This document shows positions 34,539 to 42,287 of a stretch of 42,287 nt of DNA, in pieces. Below the pieces are notes generated by a model. The model was given only the letters and a program-made list of their open reading frames with translations. It ran no database searches and had not been told where the DNA came from. The translations under genes were made by a program, and so were the position numbers. Numbering within the stretch: position 1 is the stretch's first letter; the number at the start of each line of letters is the position of its first letter. The DNA is from Rhodopseudomonas sp. (lineage in GTDB: Bacteria; Pseudomonadota; Alphaproteobacteria; Rhizobiales; Xanthobacteraceae), in NCBI GenBank assembly GCA_016124795.1, contig WGNB01000075.1, forward strand, positions 1-42,287, read 5' to 3'.

Positions 34539-36614
34539 TCAGGCCCTCCCGATTTCGATATGCAGATTGCCGAAGGTATCGACTTCGACCTTGTCCTGAG
34601 GATGCACGACGGTGGTCGAGGCATGCTCCTCGATCAGCGCCGGGCCGGCGATGCGATTGCCGGCGGTGAGTTTGGCGCGATCATAAGTCGGCGTATCGAC
34701 CAGACCGACGCCGGAGAAATAGACCTTGCGATTGCCACGGAAGGCGGCCTCCGCCGAGGCGCCGCCGTCGGCAAGCTTCTCGCGTTCCGGCTTCTTCATC
34801 TGGCCGACGGTCGCCGAGCGCAGCGACACGATCTCCGCCTTCTCATCGGCATTGTGGTAGCCGTAACGCGTTTCGTGCACGGCATCGAACAACTTCTTGA
34901 TGCCGTCGCGGTCCTTGTTCGCGAACAGCTCCATCGGAATATCGACGGTGACCGCGTGTTCCTGACCAACGTAACGCATGTCGGCGCCGCGCAGCGACAC
35001 CGTGCCGACGGTCATGTCGCGGCTGCGCGCGAGATCCTCGGCGCCCGCCTTCTCCATGGCCCGGTAGAGCGCTTCCATCTCGTCGAAAGAGACGTCGGCG
35101 AAAGGCTTGAACCAGGTGTTGACGAGGTCGCGGCGCAGGTCGGCGAACAGCATGCCGTAGGCCGAGAAGTGGCCCGGCGCGAAGGGAATGATGAGTTTGC
35201 CAATGCGCAGTTCACGGGCGATCATCGCCGCATGCAAAGGCCCCGCGCCACCATAGGCGACCATGGCGAAATCGCCGGCATCGAGACCGCGCTCGGTGGT
35301 GACCCATCGCACCATGTGCGACATCTTGGTGACGGCGACGCGCAGGATGCCGTCGGCGGCTTCCAGCGTACCGAGATCGAGCGGCTTGCCGATCTTGCCT
35401 TCGATGGCTTTCGACGCACCGTCGAGATCGAGTTTCATCTCGCCACCGAGGAAGCGATCCGGCGCCAGACGCCCGAGCACGAGATTGCAATCGGTCACCG
35501 TCGGCTCAGTGCCACCAAGGCCGTAACACACCGGCCCCGGCGAGGAGCCGGCGCTCTCCGGGCCGACGCGCAAGGCGCCCGCCTCGATGCGCGCGATCGA
35601 ACCGCCGCCGGTGCCGACCTCCTGGATATCGATCATCGGGATTTGCAGCGGCAGGCCGGAGGCGTAACCGCCGACGATCTGACCGCCGGTCATCAGCACG
35701 TCGCCCTGATAAATGACGCCGGCTTTCGCCGTGGTGCCGCCCATGTCGAAGGCGATCGCGTTCTTCAGACCGATCTGGTCGCACAGCACCTTCGAACCGA
35801 TGACACCGGCGGCCGGCCCCGATTCCAGCATGCGGATGCAGGACTGCTGCGCCTCTTCAATATCGAAGAGACCGCCGGTGGATTGCACGACCAGGAAGGT
35901 TCCGGTGAAGCCGGTTTCGCCGAGGTGCCGATCCATTTCGCCGAGATAAGTGCGCACGCGCGGACCGACATAGGCATTCGCCGCCGTGGTCGAAGTGCGC
36001 TCGTATTCGCGATATTCCTGCGACAGTTCGTGCGACGCCGTCACGAACAGATCGGGGAACGCTTTCTCGACGATTTCCTTGGCCCGCTTTTCGTGGTTCG
36101 GATTGCGGTAGGAATGCAGGAACAGGATGGCGACCGCCTTGATGCCTTTCTTCACCGCCTCGGCGACGGTGTCGAGCACCTGGCGCTCATCAAGCGGAAT
36201 AAGCACTCGGCCCTGCGCGTCGACGCGCTCGCGAATATCGAAGCGCAGATCGCGGTCGATCAGCGGCTTGTGCTTCTGAAAGAACAGGTTGTAGGCCTCG
36301 GGGCGGTTGACCCGGCCGATCTCGTAGATATCGCGAAAGCCCTGCGTGGTGAGCAATGCGCAAGCTGCGCCGGTACGCTCGAGGATGGTGTTGATCGCGA
36401 CCGTGGTGCCGTGCAGGAACAATTGCGCCTGCGGGAACGTAGCGCCGGCCTTGTCGACGCCGGTCTCGATGCCGGTCACCAGCCGCTGATGCGTGGTCAA
36501 CGTCTTGCCGAGCATCAACTTGCCGGTCGGCTCGTCGAAAGCCGCGACGTCGGTGAACGTTCCACCCACGTCGGCCGACAGGCGCAAGCGCCCCTGATCC
36601 GTCTTCATATCCAC
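34539..36614 (-). CDS. Hydantoinase A/oxoprolinase family protein
   Basis: This encodes about 690 residues. Both actin-like ATP-binding segments are present: [15 protein letters not shown] near the start and [16 protein letters not shown] in the middle. The [15 protein letters not shown] string is typical of HyuA. The start is uncertain: GTG at 36614 has GGAG 9 bases before it, but a TTG at 36650 overlapping the previous stop and an ATG at 36608 are also in frame. It is the ATP-using subunit paired with the B subunit encoded next. Confidence 0.92.
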   Translation of the reverse strand: MDMKTDQGRLRLSADVGGTFTDVAAFDEPTGKLMLGKTLTTHQRLVTGIETGVDKAGATFPQAQLFLHGTTVAINTILERTGAACALLTTQGFRDIYEIGRVNRPEAYNLFFQKHKPLIDRDLRFDIRERVDAQGRVLIPLDERQVLDTVAEAVKKGIKAVAILFLHSYRNPNHEKRAKEIVEKAFPDLFVTASHELSQEYREYERTSTTAANAYVGPRVRTYLGEMDRHLGETGFTGTFLVVQSTGGLFDIEEAQQSCIRMLESGPAAGVIGSKVLCDQIGLKNAIAFDMGGTTAKAGVIYQGDVLMTGGQIVGGYASGLPLQIPMIDIQEVGTGGGSIARIEAGALRVGPESAGSSPGPVCYGLGGTEPTVTDCNLVLGRLAPDRFLGGEMKLDLDGASKAIEGKIGKPLDLGTLEAADGILRVAVTKMSHMVRWVTTERGLDAGDFAMVAYGGAGPLHAAMIARELRIGKLIIPFAPGHFSAYGMLFADLRRDLVNTWFKPFADVSFDEMEALYRAMEKAGAEDLARSRDMTVGTVSLRGADMRYVGQEHAVTVDIPMELFANKDRDGIKKLFDAVHETRYGYHNADEKAEIVSLRSATVGQMKKPEREKLADGGASAEAAFRGNRKVYFSGVGLVDTPTYDRAKLTAGNRIAGPALIEEHASTTVVHPQDKVEVDTFGNLHIEIGRA

Positions 36615-36646
36615 TGTTCGAAACTCCGTATCTGTCTCATCGCGTT

Positions 36647-37738
36647 TCAAGGCGCGGCCGAAGCGGCAAGCTCGACCTCGTAAATCTGGGCGTGTCCGGA
36701 TTTGTCGGACGTGAACACGACGCGGCTGCCGTCCGGCGAAAACCGCGGGTGCGGATGGGTATGCTGGCGTGCTTCGACCGCCACCGGGCCGTCGTTATAA
36801 GGAAAGGGATGCGCCCAATGCGCGCCTTCCGATGACGCCTCGCTGGCGCAGAGAAATTCCGGCGCACCGTCGAGCGGAAGGACGTGCAGGCCCTTGTCCG
36901 GAAAATTGGTATCGCAGACGAAGCGGGTACCGGTCGCATCGGGCGCGGCATGCCAGGCCGGAAAATGATGAAGCCAATGCGCCTCGCCGGTGTCGATATC
37001 GATCAGCCGCATGCCGCGCGGCCAATCGACAAAGGCAATCGCCTTGCGGCCCGGCACCCAGACCTCGTGCGTCACCCATTGCATCTTGTCTTCGCGGGTA
37101 TAGACGCGGCGGTTGTCGGTCCCGTCGCGGGTCACGGTCCAGACCCGGTCGGTCAAGGGGCCGGCATAAAGAATGAGATTATCGTCGTCCGGGCAGAACT
37201 GCGGATGACCGATGGTGTCACGTTCGAGAATGACGCCGCTTTTGCCCGTCGCGGTATCGACCACGACGAAACGCGACACCGCGCCGGCCTTCACCGGGAT
37301 CGCCCACCAGCGGCCATCGGCCGACAAGGCGGTCGTGCCCATCGCCGCGCCGACCATGCCTTTCTCACGCATTTCCACTGCGCCGAAATCGGCGAGCTGC
37401 GTCTCCTCGAAAGTCGCAAGATCGACCCGCCAGGCGCCGGTGCCGGCGGTGAAATAGACATAACGGCCCTCCGGCGAGGGATAGACCGACCATTCGGCAA
37501 GGTCCGGCCGGTCGGTGACCTGCACGATTTCACCGGCCGCGCGATCCTCGAAATAGATCTGCGGCTTGCCGTCACGATGCGAGATAAAGAACAGCTTTGA
37601 CCCGGCCCGGTCATAAGCCGGCACAAAGAAGAACGGATGGTGATGGATCGATGGATGATCCGTCACCTGCCGCACTGTGCGCTTTGACACCGGATCGATG
37701 ACAACCCGCCGACCGGCTTTTGCACGACTGCCTTTCAC
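36647..37738 (-). CDS. Oligogalacturonate-lyase-like beta-propeller protein
   Basis: This encodes about 363 residues from a GTG with GAGGG in front, 2 bases after the TRAP permease stop; a longer open frame upstream is shadow of the permease. It is a propeller of TolB-like blades (SPEGRYVYFTAG, SPDGSRVVFTSDKSG). His224 (WVTHEVW) and the Gln325-His328-His330 cluster in QHTHPHP match the metal ligands I recall for oligogalacturonate lyase. No signal peptide is visible, so it should be cytoplasmic. Its presence among hydantoinase genes suggests that it acts on a related uronate-like or unknown substrate. Confidence 0.78.
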   Translation of the reverse strand: MKGSRAKAGRRVVIDPVSKRTVRQVTDHPSIHHHPFFFVPAYDRAGSKLFFISHRDGKPQIYFEDRAAGEIVQVTDRPDLAEWSVYPSPEGRYVYFTAGTGAWRVDLATFEETQLADFGAVEMREKGMVGAAMGTTALSADGRWWAIPVKAGAVSRFVVVDTATGKSGVILERDTIGHPQFCPDDDNLILYAGPLTDRVWTVTRDGTDNRRVYTREDKMQWVTHEVWVPGRKAIAFVDWPRGMRLIDIDTGEAHWLHHFPAWHAAPDATGTRFVCDTNFPDKGLHVLPLDGAPEFLCASEASSEGAHWAHPFPYNDGPVAVEARQHTHPHPRFSPDGSRVVFTSDKSGHAQIYEVELAASAAP

Positions 37739-37740
37739 CG

Positions 37741-39669
37741 CTAGCCCTCGATCGAGGTCGGCGTCGCCGGTTCGCGCGGACGCGGCGCGCCGCCCGGCAT
37801 CAACGAGCCGAAGCTGAACGCCGGAAACTGCCAGTTCAGCGCCAGGAACACGACGCCGAGGCCGTTGCCGAGCCACCACAATGTCGCGCCGGTCGGTGCG
37901 ATGATGGCGATGACGCCGCAGATCATCAGCAGGATGCGATCGGGCCAGGTCAGATTGCGTCGGAAGAAGCCGATGACACCGATCGCCCATAGCCCTGTCG
38001 GAATGAACAGCCCGAGCGACGCGATGACGATATTGATCACCGGCCCCTGGAACAGCAGCGCAGGATCGGCGACGAAGGCGAAAGGAATGAGGAACGCCAC
38101 GAAGCTCATCTGGAAGGCGATCCAGCCCGTCGTCCATGGACTGGACCGCGCCAGACCGGCGGCGGCATAAGACGCCAGCGCCACCGGCGGCGTCACCATC
38201 GACAGCACGCAGTAATACATCACGAAGAAATGCGCGGTCAGTTGCGGTACGCCGAGCTTCTGCAAGGCCGGCGCGTATAGCACCGCGCCGATGATATAGG
38301 CCGCCACCGTCGGCAGGCCCATGCCCATGATGATGCAGCCGGCGATGATCAGCAGCAGCGAACCGGCCAGCGTTTCACCGCCGGCCGAAATCAGACCGGC
38401 CGAGAATTTCAGCGCCAGGTTGGACTGAATCGCGACCGCGATCACGATGCCGATCGCGCCGATCGGAACCGCGATTTCGGCGGCCTGCCGGCCGGTGTCG
38501 CTGATCATTTCGAGGAATTTCGCCGGCCCGAACCAGTTGGCGCGCCGCAGGAACGCCACCGGAAAGCAGGACAGCGTGGCGTACATCGCGGCGGTCTGCG
38601 CCGAATAGTCGTAGATCATGCAGACGATCAGGACGAGCGGCGGCAACAGCAAGTGCAGACGCGGCAACAGCGGCTCGACCTCGTTGATCGCCTGGGTCGG
38701 CAAGGTACCGGTGCCGGTCTTGCGCGCGCTCAGATCGACCAGGATATAGAGCGCCACGTAGTAAGCGACCGCCGGGATGACGCCGGCGAGCGCGATCTGC
38801 GAATAGGGAACGCCAAGCAATTCGGCCATCACGAAAGCGGCGACACCCATCACCGGCGGCATCAATTGACCGCCGGTCGAGGCAATCGCTTCGGTGGCGG
38901 CGGCGCGGTCTTTCGGTACGCCGGACTTCACCATCAACGGAATCGTGAAAACGCCGACCGCGGCGACATTGGCGACGGCACTGCCGGTGATCATGCCCAT
39001 CAGACTGGAACCGACGACCGCCACTTTCTGGCTGCCGCCGGTGGCGCGCCCGACCAGCCGGATGGCAAGGTCGATGAACAAACGGCCGCCGCCGATCGCG
39101 GCATAGACCACGCCGAAGGCGATGAAATAGAACACGAAGGTCACCGAAGTCTCGGTCGTGACGCCGAAGATGCCACTCGTCGTCAGCATCAGAATTTCAG
39201 TGAGCTCGCTCAGGTTGAAACCGCGGAACCCGCCGAACGGCAGCACGAACGCCAAACCGCCATAGGCCAGAAACGCAACCAGCACCCAGACCAGAATCCA
39301 GCCGGTGGTGCGGCGCACGCCTTCCATCAGCAACAGCACGAAGATGACGGCGAAAATGACGTCCTGGGTAAAGACCGGATCGACGTTCTCGATGCGATCC
39401 TGAATGCGGGTCAGCGACAGCCAGTAATAAATCGAGAAGCCGATGGTGCCGGCGAAAATCAAGGCATCGATGCCGCGGCGCAGCCACAGCGCCATGCGTT
39501 CATCGGTCAGCGGGTTCCACAGGAACACCAGCAACAGCGCCAACACCAGATGCACCGGACGCGCCACCAGCGGCGGCTGCGGATGAACCAGAATCCAGTA
39601 TTGAAAGCCGACGAGCGCAAGGCCCGCCCAGAACCTGAAGTCGCGAAGGATTCGCAGATCGACCGACAT
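37741..39669 (-). CDS. TRAP transporter fused permease (4TM/12TM)
   Basis: This encodes 642 residues with some 16 or more membrane helices. The N-terminal four-helix part corresponds to the small DctQ-like subunit, and the rest to the DctM large subunit (GMITGSAVANVAAVGVFTIP, STGGQLMPPVMG, GMGLPTVAAYI). Such fusions work with TAXI-type binding proteins, one of which is encoded just upstream. It imports a substrate with a sodium or proton gradient. A terminator-like hairpin separates it from the binding protein gene. Confidence 0.93.
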   Translation of the reverse strand: MSVDLRILRDFRFWAGLALVGFQYWILVHPQPPLVARPVHLVLALLLVFLWNPLTDERMALWLRRGIDALIFAGTIGFSIYYWLSLTRIQDRIENVDPVFTQDVIFAVIFVLLLMEGVRRTTGWILVWVLVAFLAYGGLAFVLPFGGFRGFNLSELTEILMLTTSGIFGVTTETSVTFVFYFIAFGVVYAAIGGGRLFIDLAIRLVGRATGGSQKVAVVGSSLMGMITGSAVANVAAVGVFTIPLMVKSGVPKDRAAATEAIASTGGQLMPPVMGVAAFVMAELLGVPYSQIALAGVIPAVAYYVALYILVDLSARKTGTGTLPTQAINEVEPLLPRLHLLLPPLVLIVCMIYDYSAQTAAMYATLSCFPVAFLRRANWFGPAKFLEMISDTGRQAAEIAVPIGAIGIVIAVAIQSNLALKFSAGLISAGGETLAGSLLLIIAGCIIMGMGLPTVAAYIIGAVLYAPALQKLGVPQLTAHFFVMYYCVLSMVTPPVALASYAAAGLARSSPWTTGWIAFQMSFVAFLIPFAFVADPALLFQGPVINIVIASLGLFIPTGLWAIGVIGFFRRNLTWPDRILLMICGVIAIIAPTGATLWWLGNGLGVVFLALNWQFPAFSFGSLMPGGAPRPREPATPTSIEG

Positions 39670-39702
39670 AGCGGGCCACGCTTCTCATGAAGGGGAAAGG
39701 GC

Positions 39703-39746
39703 AAGAAAAAGAAATAACGGCGAGCGGCCATAACGGCCGCTCGCCG
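39703..39746 (-). terminator. Intrinsic terminator/attenuator between TAXI gene and TRAP permease
   Basis: On the minus strand CGGCGAGCGGCC and GGCCGCTCGCCG form a perfect 12-base stem with a 5-base loop (39718-39746), followed by TTATTTCTTTTTCTT. It lies 8 bases after the binding protein stop. As at pstS, it would lower expression of the permease and later genes relative to the binding protein. Confidence 0.85.
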
Positions 39747-39754
39747 GTCGCGGG

Positions 39755-40756
39755 TCAAATCAGGCCCTGCTCTTTGTAGTATTTCGCGGCGCCCGGATGC
39801 AGCGGAATGCCGATATTGGCCGGCTTGGCGGCATCCTTCGGATCGAAGGCCTTGAACGCCGGATAGGCCTTCACCAGATCGGCGCGCTTTTCCATGAAGG
39901 TCTTGACGATCTGGTAGGCGACATCGTCCGGCAGATCGTCACGCGCGATCAGCTCCGTGCCGAAATCGGCGCCCCAGGTCGGCCCCTTCTGACCCTTGAA
40001 CCATTCCGGGAACTGCGCCGGCTTGAGACCGTTGGCGGCGAGCTTGGCGCGCGCCTTCTCCGACAGGTCCATGAAGGTGACGTCGGCGGTCAACGAGATC
40101 TCGGTGATCATCGGGTGACCCTTGAGCACGGTGTCGAGCAGAATATCGGCGCGGCCTTCGCGCAGGATACCGGGAATCTGCGACGGATTGACCTGGATGA
40201 TCTCGCCGCCATTGGCCTTGACCTTGGCGCGGTCGAGACCGTAAGCGGCCAGCATCATGTCGACGGTCGGCGGCACGTTCGAACCCTGCGGCTTCATCAC
40301 GATGCGCAGCGGCTTACCGGACGAGAAGATCTTGTCCATGGTGTCGAGGCCGGTGCTCTTGATGAAATCGTTACGCACCATCATCGACATGTAGACGGGG
40401 TTCAAACCGCCGACCAGCGCACGGATATGGGTCGCCTTCTTGCCGTTGTAGAGTTCCTCGCCGTTCGCCGCCCAGACCGAGGTCGCGACGTTGGACATGG
40501 CGATCTCGGCCTTGCCCTGCTCGACCACCATCGGGTTGGCGACACCGCCGCCGCGCGCGATCACCTCAACGTCCTTGCCCGGCAGCGCCGGCTTCAAGGC
40601 CTGTTCGATCGCGGCCGCCGCAACATACCAGCCGGAACCGACCGGCATCGCGCCAATACGGATCGTGTCGGCCGCCGATGCCACGCCGGCCAATGTCAAC
40701 GTCGTGGCCAGCGCTCCGGCCAGCGTCATCGCGCCGACGAATTTCTTCAATCCCAT
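39755..40756 (-). CDS. TAXI-family TRAP transporter solute-binding protein
   Basis: This encodes 333 residues. The signal peptide (1-28, GVASA) is followed by ADTIRIGAMPVGSGWYVAAAAI, the start typical of TAXI (TRAP-associated extracytoplasmic immunogenic) proteins, and RGGGVANPMVVEQGKAEIAMSN. It captures the substrate for the fused permease. AGGAGG lies just before the ATG. It is 26 bases after iclR, so the two are probably cotranscribed. TAXI ligands known elsewhere include glutamate and 2-oxoglutarate-like acids; the ligand here is unknown. Confidence 0.92.
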   Translation of the reverse strand: MGLKKFVGAMTLAGALATTLTLAGVASAADTIRIGAMPVGSGWYVAAAAIEQALKPALPGKDVEVIARGGGVANPMVVEQGKAEIAMSNVATSVWAANGEELYNGKKATHIRALVGGLNPVYMSMMVRNDFIKSTGLDTMDKIFSSGKPLRIVMKPQGSNVPPTVDMMLAAYGLDRAKVKANGGEIIQVNPSQIPGILREGRADILLDTVLKGHPMITEISLTADVTFMDLSEKARAKLAANGLKPAQFPEWFKGQKGPTWGADFGTELIARDDLPDDVAYQIVKTFMEKRADLVKAYPAFKAFDPKDAAKPANIGIPLHPGAAKYYKEQGLI

Positions 40757-40782
40757 CGTTTCCTCCTGTTTGTTTTTGATCT

Positions 40783-41745
40783 TTAGGCGATCGCAGAGAC
40801 GGCACCGCTCGCTTGGATGGCGCGGGCGATGTCATGGGCCGCGCGCTGCACCGCATCGAGTGCACGCGCGCGGAATTCTTCCGAACTGAGTTGCATCTGG
40901 GGGACGGCGACGCTGATCGCCGCCAGCGGATAATTATCGACGTCGAGCACCGGCACCGCCAGCACACGCAAGCCGCTGCCGAAATAGGAATCGCGGAGCG
41001 CGTAACCGCTGTCACGCACATTCTGAAGGCTGGTCTCGATCTCGTCGCGCTTCATCGGCTTGTGCGGAAACGCGCCCGGCCGTGGCTTGAGCGCGAGCAC
41101 ACGCGCGAGTTCCGCCGGCGGCAGGAAAGCCAGCATCGCCTCGCCGATCGTGCTCCAGAACGCGGGAATGGTGGTGCCGATCCGGATATCGACGCCGATA
41201 CGGGTGAGACCGGCGCGCACGCGCTCGATGTAGAGAATGTCGGCGCCGTCGAGCACGCCAAGGCTGGCGGCCTCGTTCACTTCGCCGACCAGGGAACGCA
41301 GGATCGGGCGCGCGACTTCGCGCAGATCGGCGCGACCGATGGCATGCAGGCCGAGATCGGTGACCTTGAGAGTCAGGCGGAAGCGCTTGCTGTCGGGGAT
41401 GCGGCTCACATAACCCGCCATCACCAGCGTGTTGAGCATGCGGAAAGCAGTGCCGGGATCGAGCTTGGCGAGCGCCGCCACTTCACTCAGCGTCAGTTCG
41501 GGCCGCTCGGCGGTGAAAGCTTCGAGGACACGCAAACCCTTGGCCAGCGAATTGACCCGATTGCGCTGATCGTCGTCGCCAGCGGCTCGCGCGGACTTTT
41601 CGGCTTTGCCGCGTTTGTTGACCGGCTTCGCGGACGAACCGGCGCTCGGTTTGGCGACAGCAGCGGTCCTGCCGACGCCAGCCGTCTGGCCGGCGGCGCC
41701 CACCTGCTCGTCGTCCATCCCTTTCTTGCGCCGTTGTCCCTGCAT
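40783..41745 (-). CDS. IclR-family transcription regulator
   Basis: This encodes 320 residues. A Lys/Ala-rich tail (1-60) precedes the winged helix-turn-helix (about 63-125, NSLAKGLRVLEAF, LTLSEVAALAKLDPGTAFRMLNTL). The IclR effector domain (about 140-310) has IGTTIPAFWSTIGEAMLAFLP and LAAISVAVP. It probably controls its own operon, which carries on into the TAXI, TRAP and hydantoinase genes, through two palindromes upstream. The long basic N-terminal extension is unusual for the family. Confidence 0.92.
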   Translation of the reverse strand: MQGQRRKKGMDDEQVGAAGQTAGVGRTAAVAKPSAGSSAKPVNKRGKAEKSARAAGDDDQRNRVNSLAKGLRVLEAFTAERPELTLSEVAALAKLDPGTAFRMLNTLVMAGYVSRIPDSKRFRLTLKVTDLGLHAIGRADLREVARPILRSLVGEVNEAASLGVLDGADILYIERVRAGLTRIGVDIRIGTTIPAFWSTIGEAMLAFLPPAELARVLALKPRPGAFPHKPMKRDEIETSLQNVRDSGYALRDSYFGSGLRVLAVPVLDVDNYPLAAISVAVPQMQLSSEEFRARALDAVQRAAHDIARAIQASGAVSAIA

Positions 41746-41763
41746 CGGGCCGGCATTCCTTTT

Positions 41764-41776
41764 TTCGGATTGCGAA
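41764..41776. promoter_or_regulatory. Candidate IclR operator, site 1
   Basis: TTCG-GATTG-CGAA lies 19 bases upstream of the iclR start, just downstream of the expected transcription start. It shares TTCGGAT-NN-CGAA with site 2. TTCG/CGAA half-sites spaced by 5 bases fit the short palindromes bound by IclR proteins. Confidence 0.5.
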
Positions 41777-41790
41777 GTTTATTTGTCACC

Positions 41791-41820
41791 ATTAAACGCC
41801 GCGGTCACCCGCTGCGTCAA
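41791..41820 (-). promoter_or_regulatory. Promoter of the iclR operon
   Basis: On the minus strand TTGACG (41815-41820), an 18-base spacer and TTTAAT (41791-41796). Transcription would begin near 41784, so operator site 1 falls at about +8 to +20, where a bound regulator would block transcription. Confidence 0.5.
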
Positions 41821-41887
41821 TCGTCAAAAGCGCGAGTGCCGCCGCCGAAGCGTCGCGATGCGGGCGCAACGATGACGGCGAATTTAT

Positions 41888-41900
41888 TTCGGATAACGAA
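41888..41900. promoter_or_regulatory. Candidate IclR operator, site 2
   Basis: TTCG-GATAA-CGAA is nearly identical to site 1 and starts 124 bases from it, with the iclR promoter between the two. The flanks (TTTATT and TAAA) extend the symmetry. Binding at both sites could loop the DNA. Confidence 0.5.
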
Positions 41901-41959
41901 TAAAGCCGACGCGACGCGCTATCGGCTTGGCGTTGCGCGATAAAATCAAATGCAACAAA

Positions 41960-41977
41960 GCCAATATATCGATCGGC
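41960..41977 (-). terminator. Weak terminator after the cobA-like gene
   Basis: On the minus strand GCCGAT and ATTGGC form a short stem with one wobble pair, followed by TTTGTTGCATTTGATTTT. It is 55 bases past the stop of the cobA-like gene. Confidence 0.25.
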
Positions 41978-42031
41978 TCAGCCCATCGGCGCGTAAAGGG
42001 ACAGTCGATAAAAAATTTTCAGCGCGGCGCG

Positions 42032-42287
42032 TTACGCGATGGCCTTGTCGGCATTGCGCGGCATGCACGATGGCATTCGCGATTCGAGCGAACGCCCGAT
42101 CATCACCAGCACCGGGCCGGGCAAGGCGGCTTGTTGCAATTGCCGCGGCAGATCGCGGATCGCGCTGACGACCACTTGCTGATCGGGCCTTGTCGCACGG
42201 GCAATCGCCGCCGCCGGCGTTGAAGGATCTAACCCTTCGGCGAGCGCGCGCGTCACCAGAGTCTCAAGCGTGCGCACCGGCATGTAG
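42032..42287 (-). CDS. cobA: Uroporphyrinogen-III C-methyltransferase (CobA-like), 3' part only
   Basis: Only the C-terminal 84 residues or so are in the window; the frame runs off the right edge. YMPVRTLETLVTRALAEG, followed by PDQQVVVSAIRDLP and GPVLVMIGRSL, matches the end of SUMT enzymes, which methylate uroporphyrinogen III twice using S-adenosylmethionine on the way to sirohaem and cobalamin. Whether it is a free CobA or the end of a CysG-type fusion cannot be told. It ends 286 bases upstream of iclR. Confidence 0.8.
   Translation of the reverse strand, partial: YMPVRTLETLVTRALAEGLDPSTPAAAIARATRPDQQVVVSAIRDLPRQLQQAALPGPVLVMIGRSLESRMPSCMPRNADKAIA

Noticed and set aside
32695-36683. Long plus-strand open frames opposite the hydantoinase genes
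   Set aside because: They are shadows of strongly supported minus-strand genes, with shadow-like composition rich in Arg, His, Asp and Gly.
37739-38137. Longer N-terminus for the oligogalacturonate-lyase-like protein
   Set aside because: It overlaps the TRAP permease gene in another frame and looks like its shadow. The GTG after the permease stop has a ribosome site.
1-42287. CRISPR array, rRNA genes, riboswitches
   Set aside because: No regularly spaced identical repeats, rRNA stretches or recognisable riboswitch cores were found on reading both strands.

Overview
The window looks like chromosomal DNA of a high-GC alphaproteobacterium of the order Hyphomicrobiales (Bradyrhizobium/Rhodoplanes/Pseudolabrys-like). 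The reasons are the phoR-pstSCAB-phoU-phoB gene order, the ECF sigma/anti-sigma arrangement, the TAXI-type TRAP transporter, a DUF993 gene, and intergenic palindromic repeats typical of that group. No phage, plasmid or CRISPR features were seen. Species assignment is inference.

Left part (1-8700). After about 600 bases holding only palindromic repeats, the minus strand carries the complete phosphate regulon core in the order ybhN-like, phoR, pstS, pstC, pstA, pstB, phoU, phoB. A Pho box sits in front of pstS, and an intrinsic terminator follows pstS so that binding protein can outnumber permease.

Middle (8700-22950). An alpha/beta hydrolase with the residues of haloacetate dehalogenases is followed by the most interesting region. 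This is an ECF sigma factor, its membrane anti-sigma factor and a secreted subtilase in one operon, with a small secreted His/Tyr-rich protein gene diverging from it. Two copies of the same ECF-type promoter (TTGAACC, 16 bases, CGACCCAT) face outward from this intergenic region. The periplasmic end of the anti-sigma factor looks like the prodomain of the adjacent protease, which suggests an undescribed protease-linked surface signalling system. Next come a VanB-type ferredoxin reductase, a c-type cytochrome, a DbpA-like DEAD-box helicase, and a LytS/LytTR two-component system divergent from a large autotransporter. The promoter of the autotransporter has LytTR-style direct repeats. A tRNA-Arg(TCG) follows.

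Right part (23000-42287). There are two catabolic islands. The first (23012-31575) has an enolase-superfamily enzyme, a TIM-barrel isomerase, a NitT/TauT-like ABC transporter, a DUF993 aldolase-like protein, a Gfo/Idh/MocA dehydrogenase and a TetR regulator. Two copies of a TAAC-N6-GTTA palindrome overlap the two main promoters and tie the island together. The second (31631-41745) is one long minus-strand operon: iclR, TAXI binding protein, fused TRAP permease, oligogalacturonate-lyase-like propeller, hydantoinase A and B subunits and a DMT-family transporter. Two TTCGGAT-NN-CGAA palindromes lie in front of iclR. The window ends in the 3' end of a cobA-like uroporphyrinogen methyltransferase gene. 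The substrates of both islands cannot be read from the sequence.
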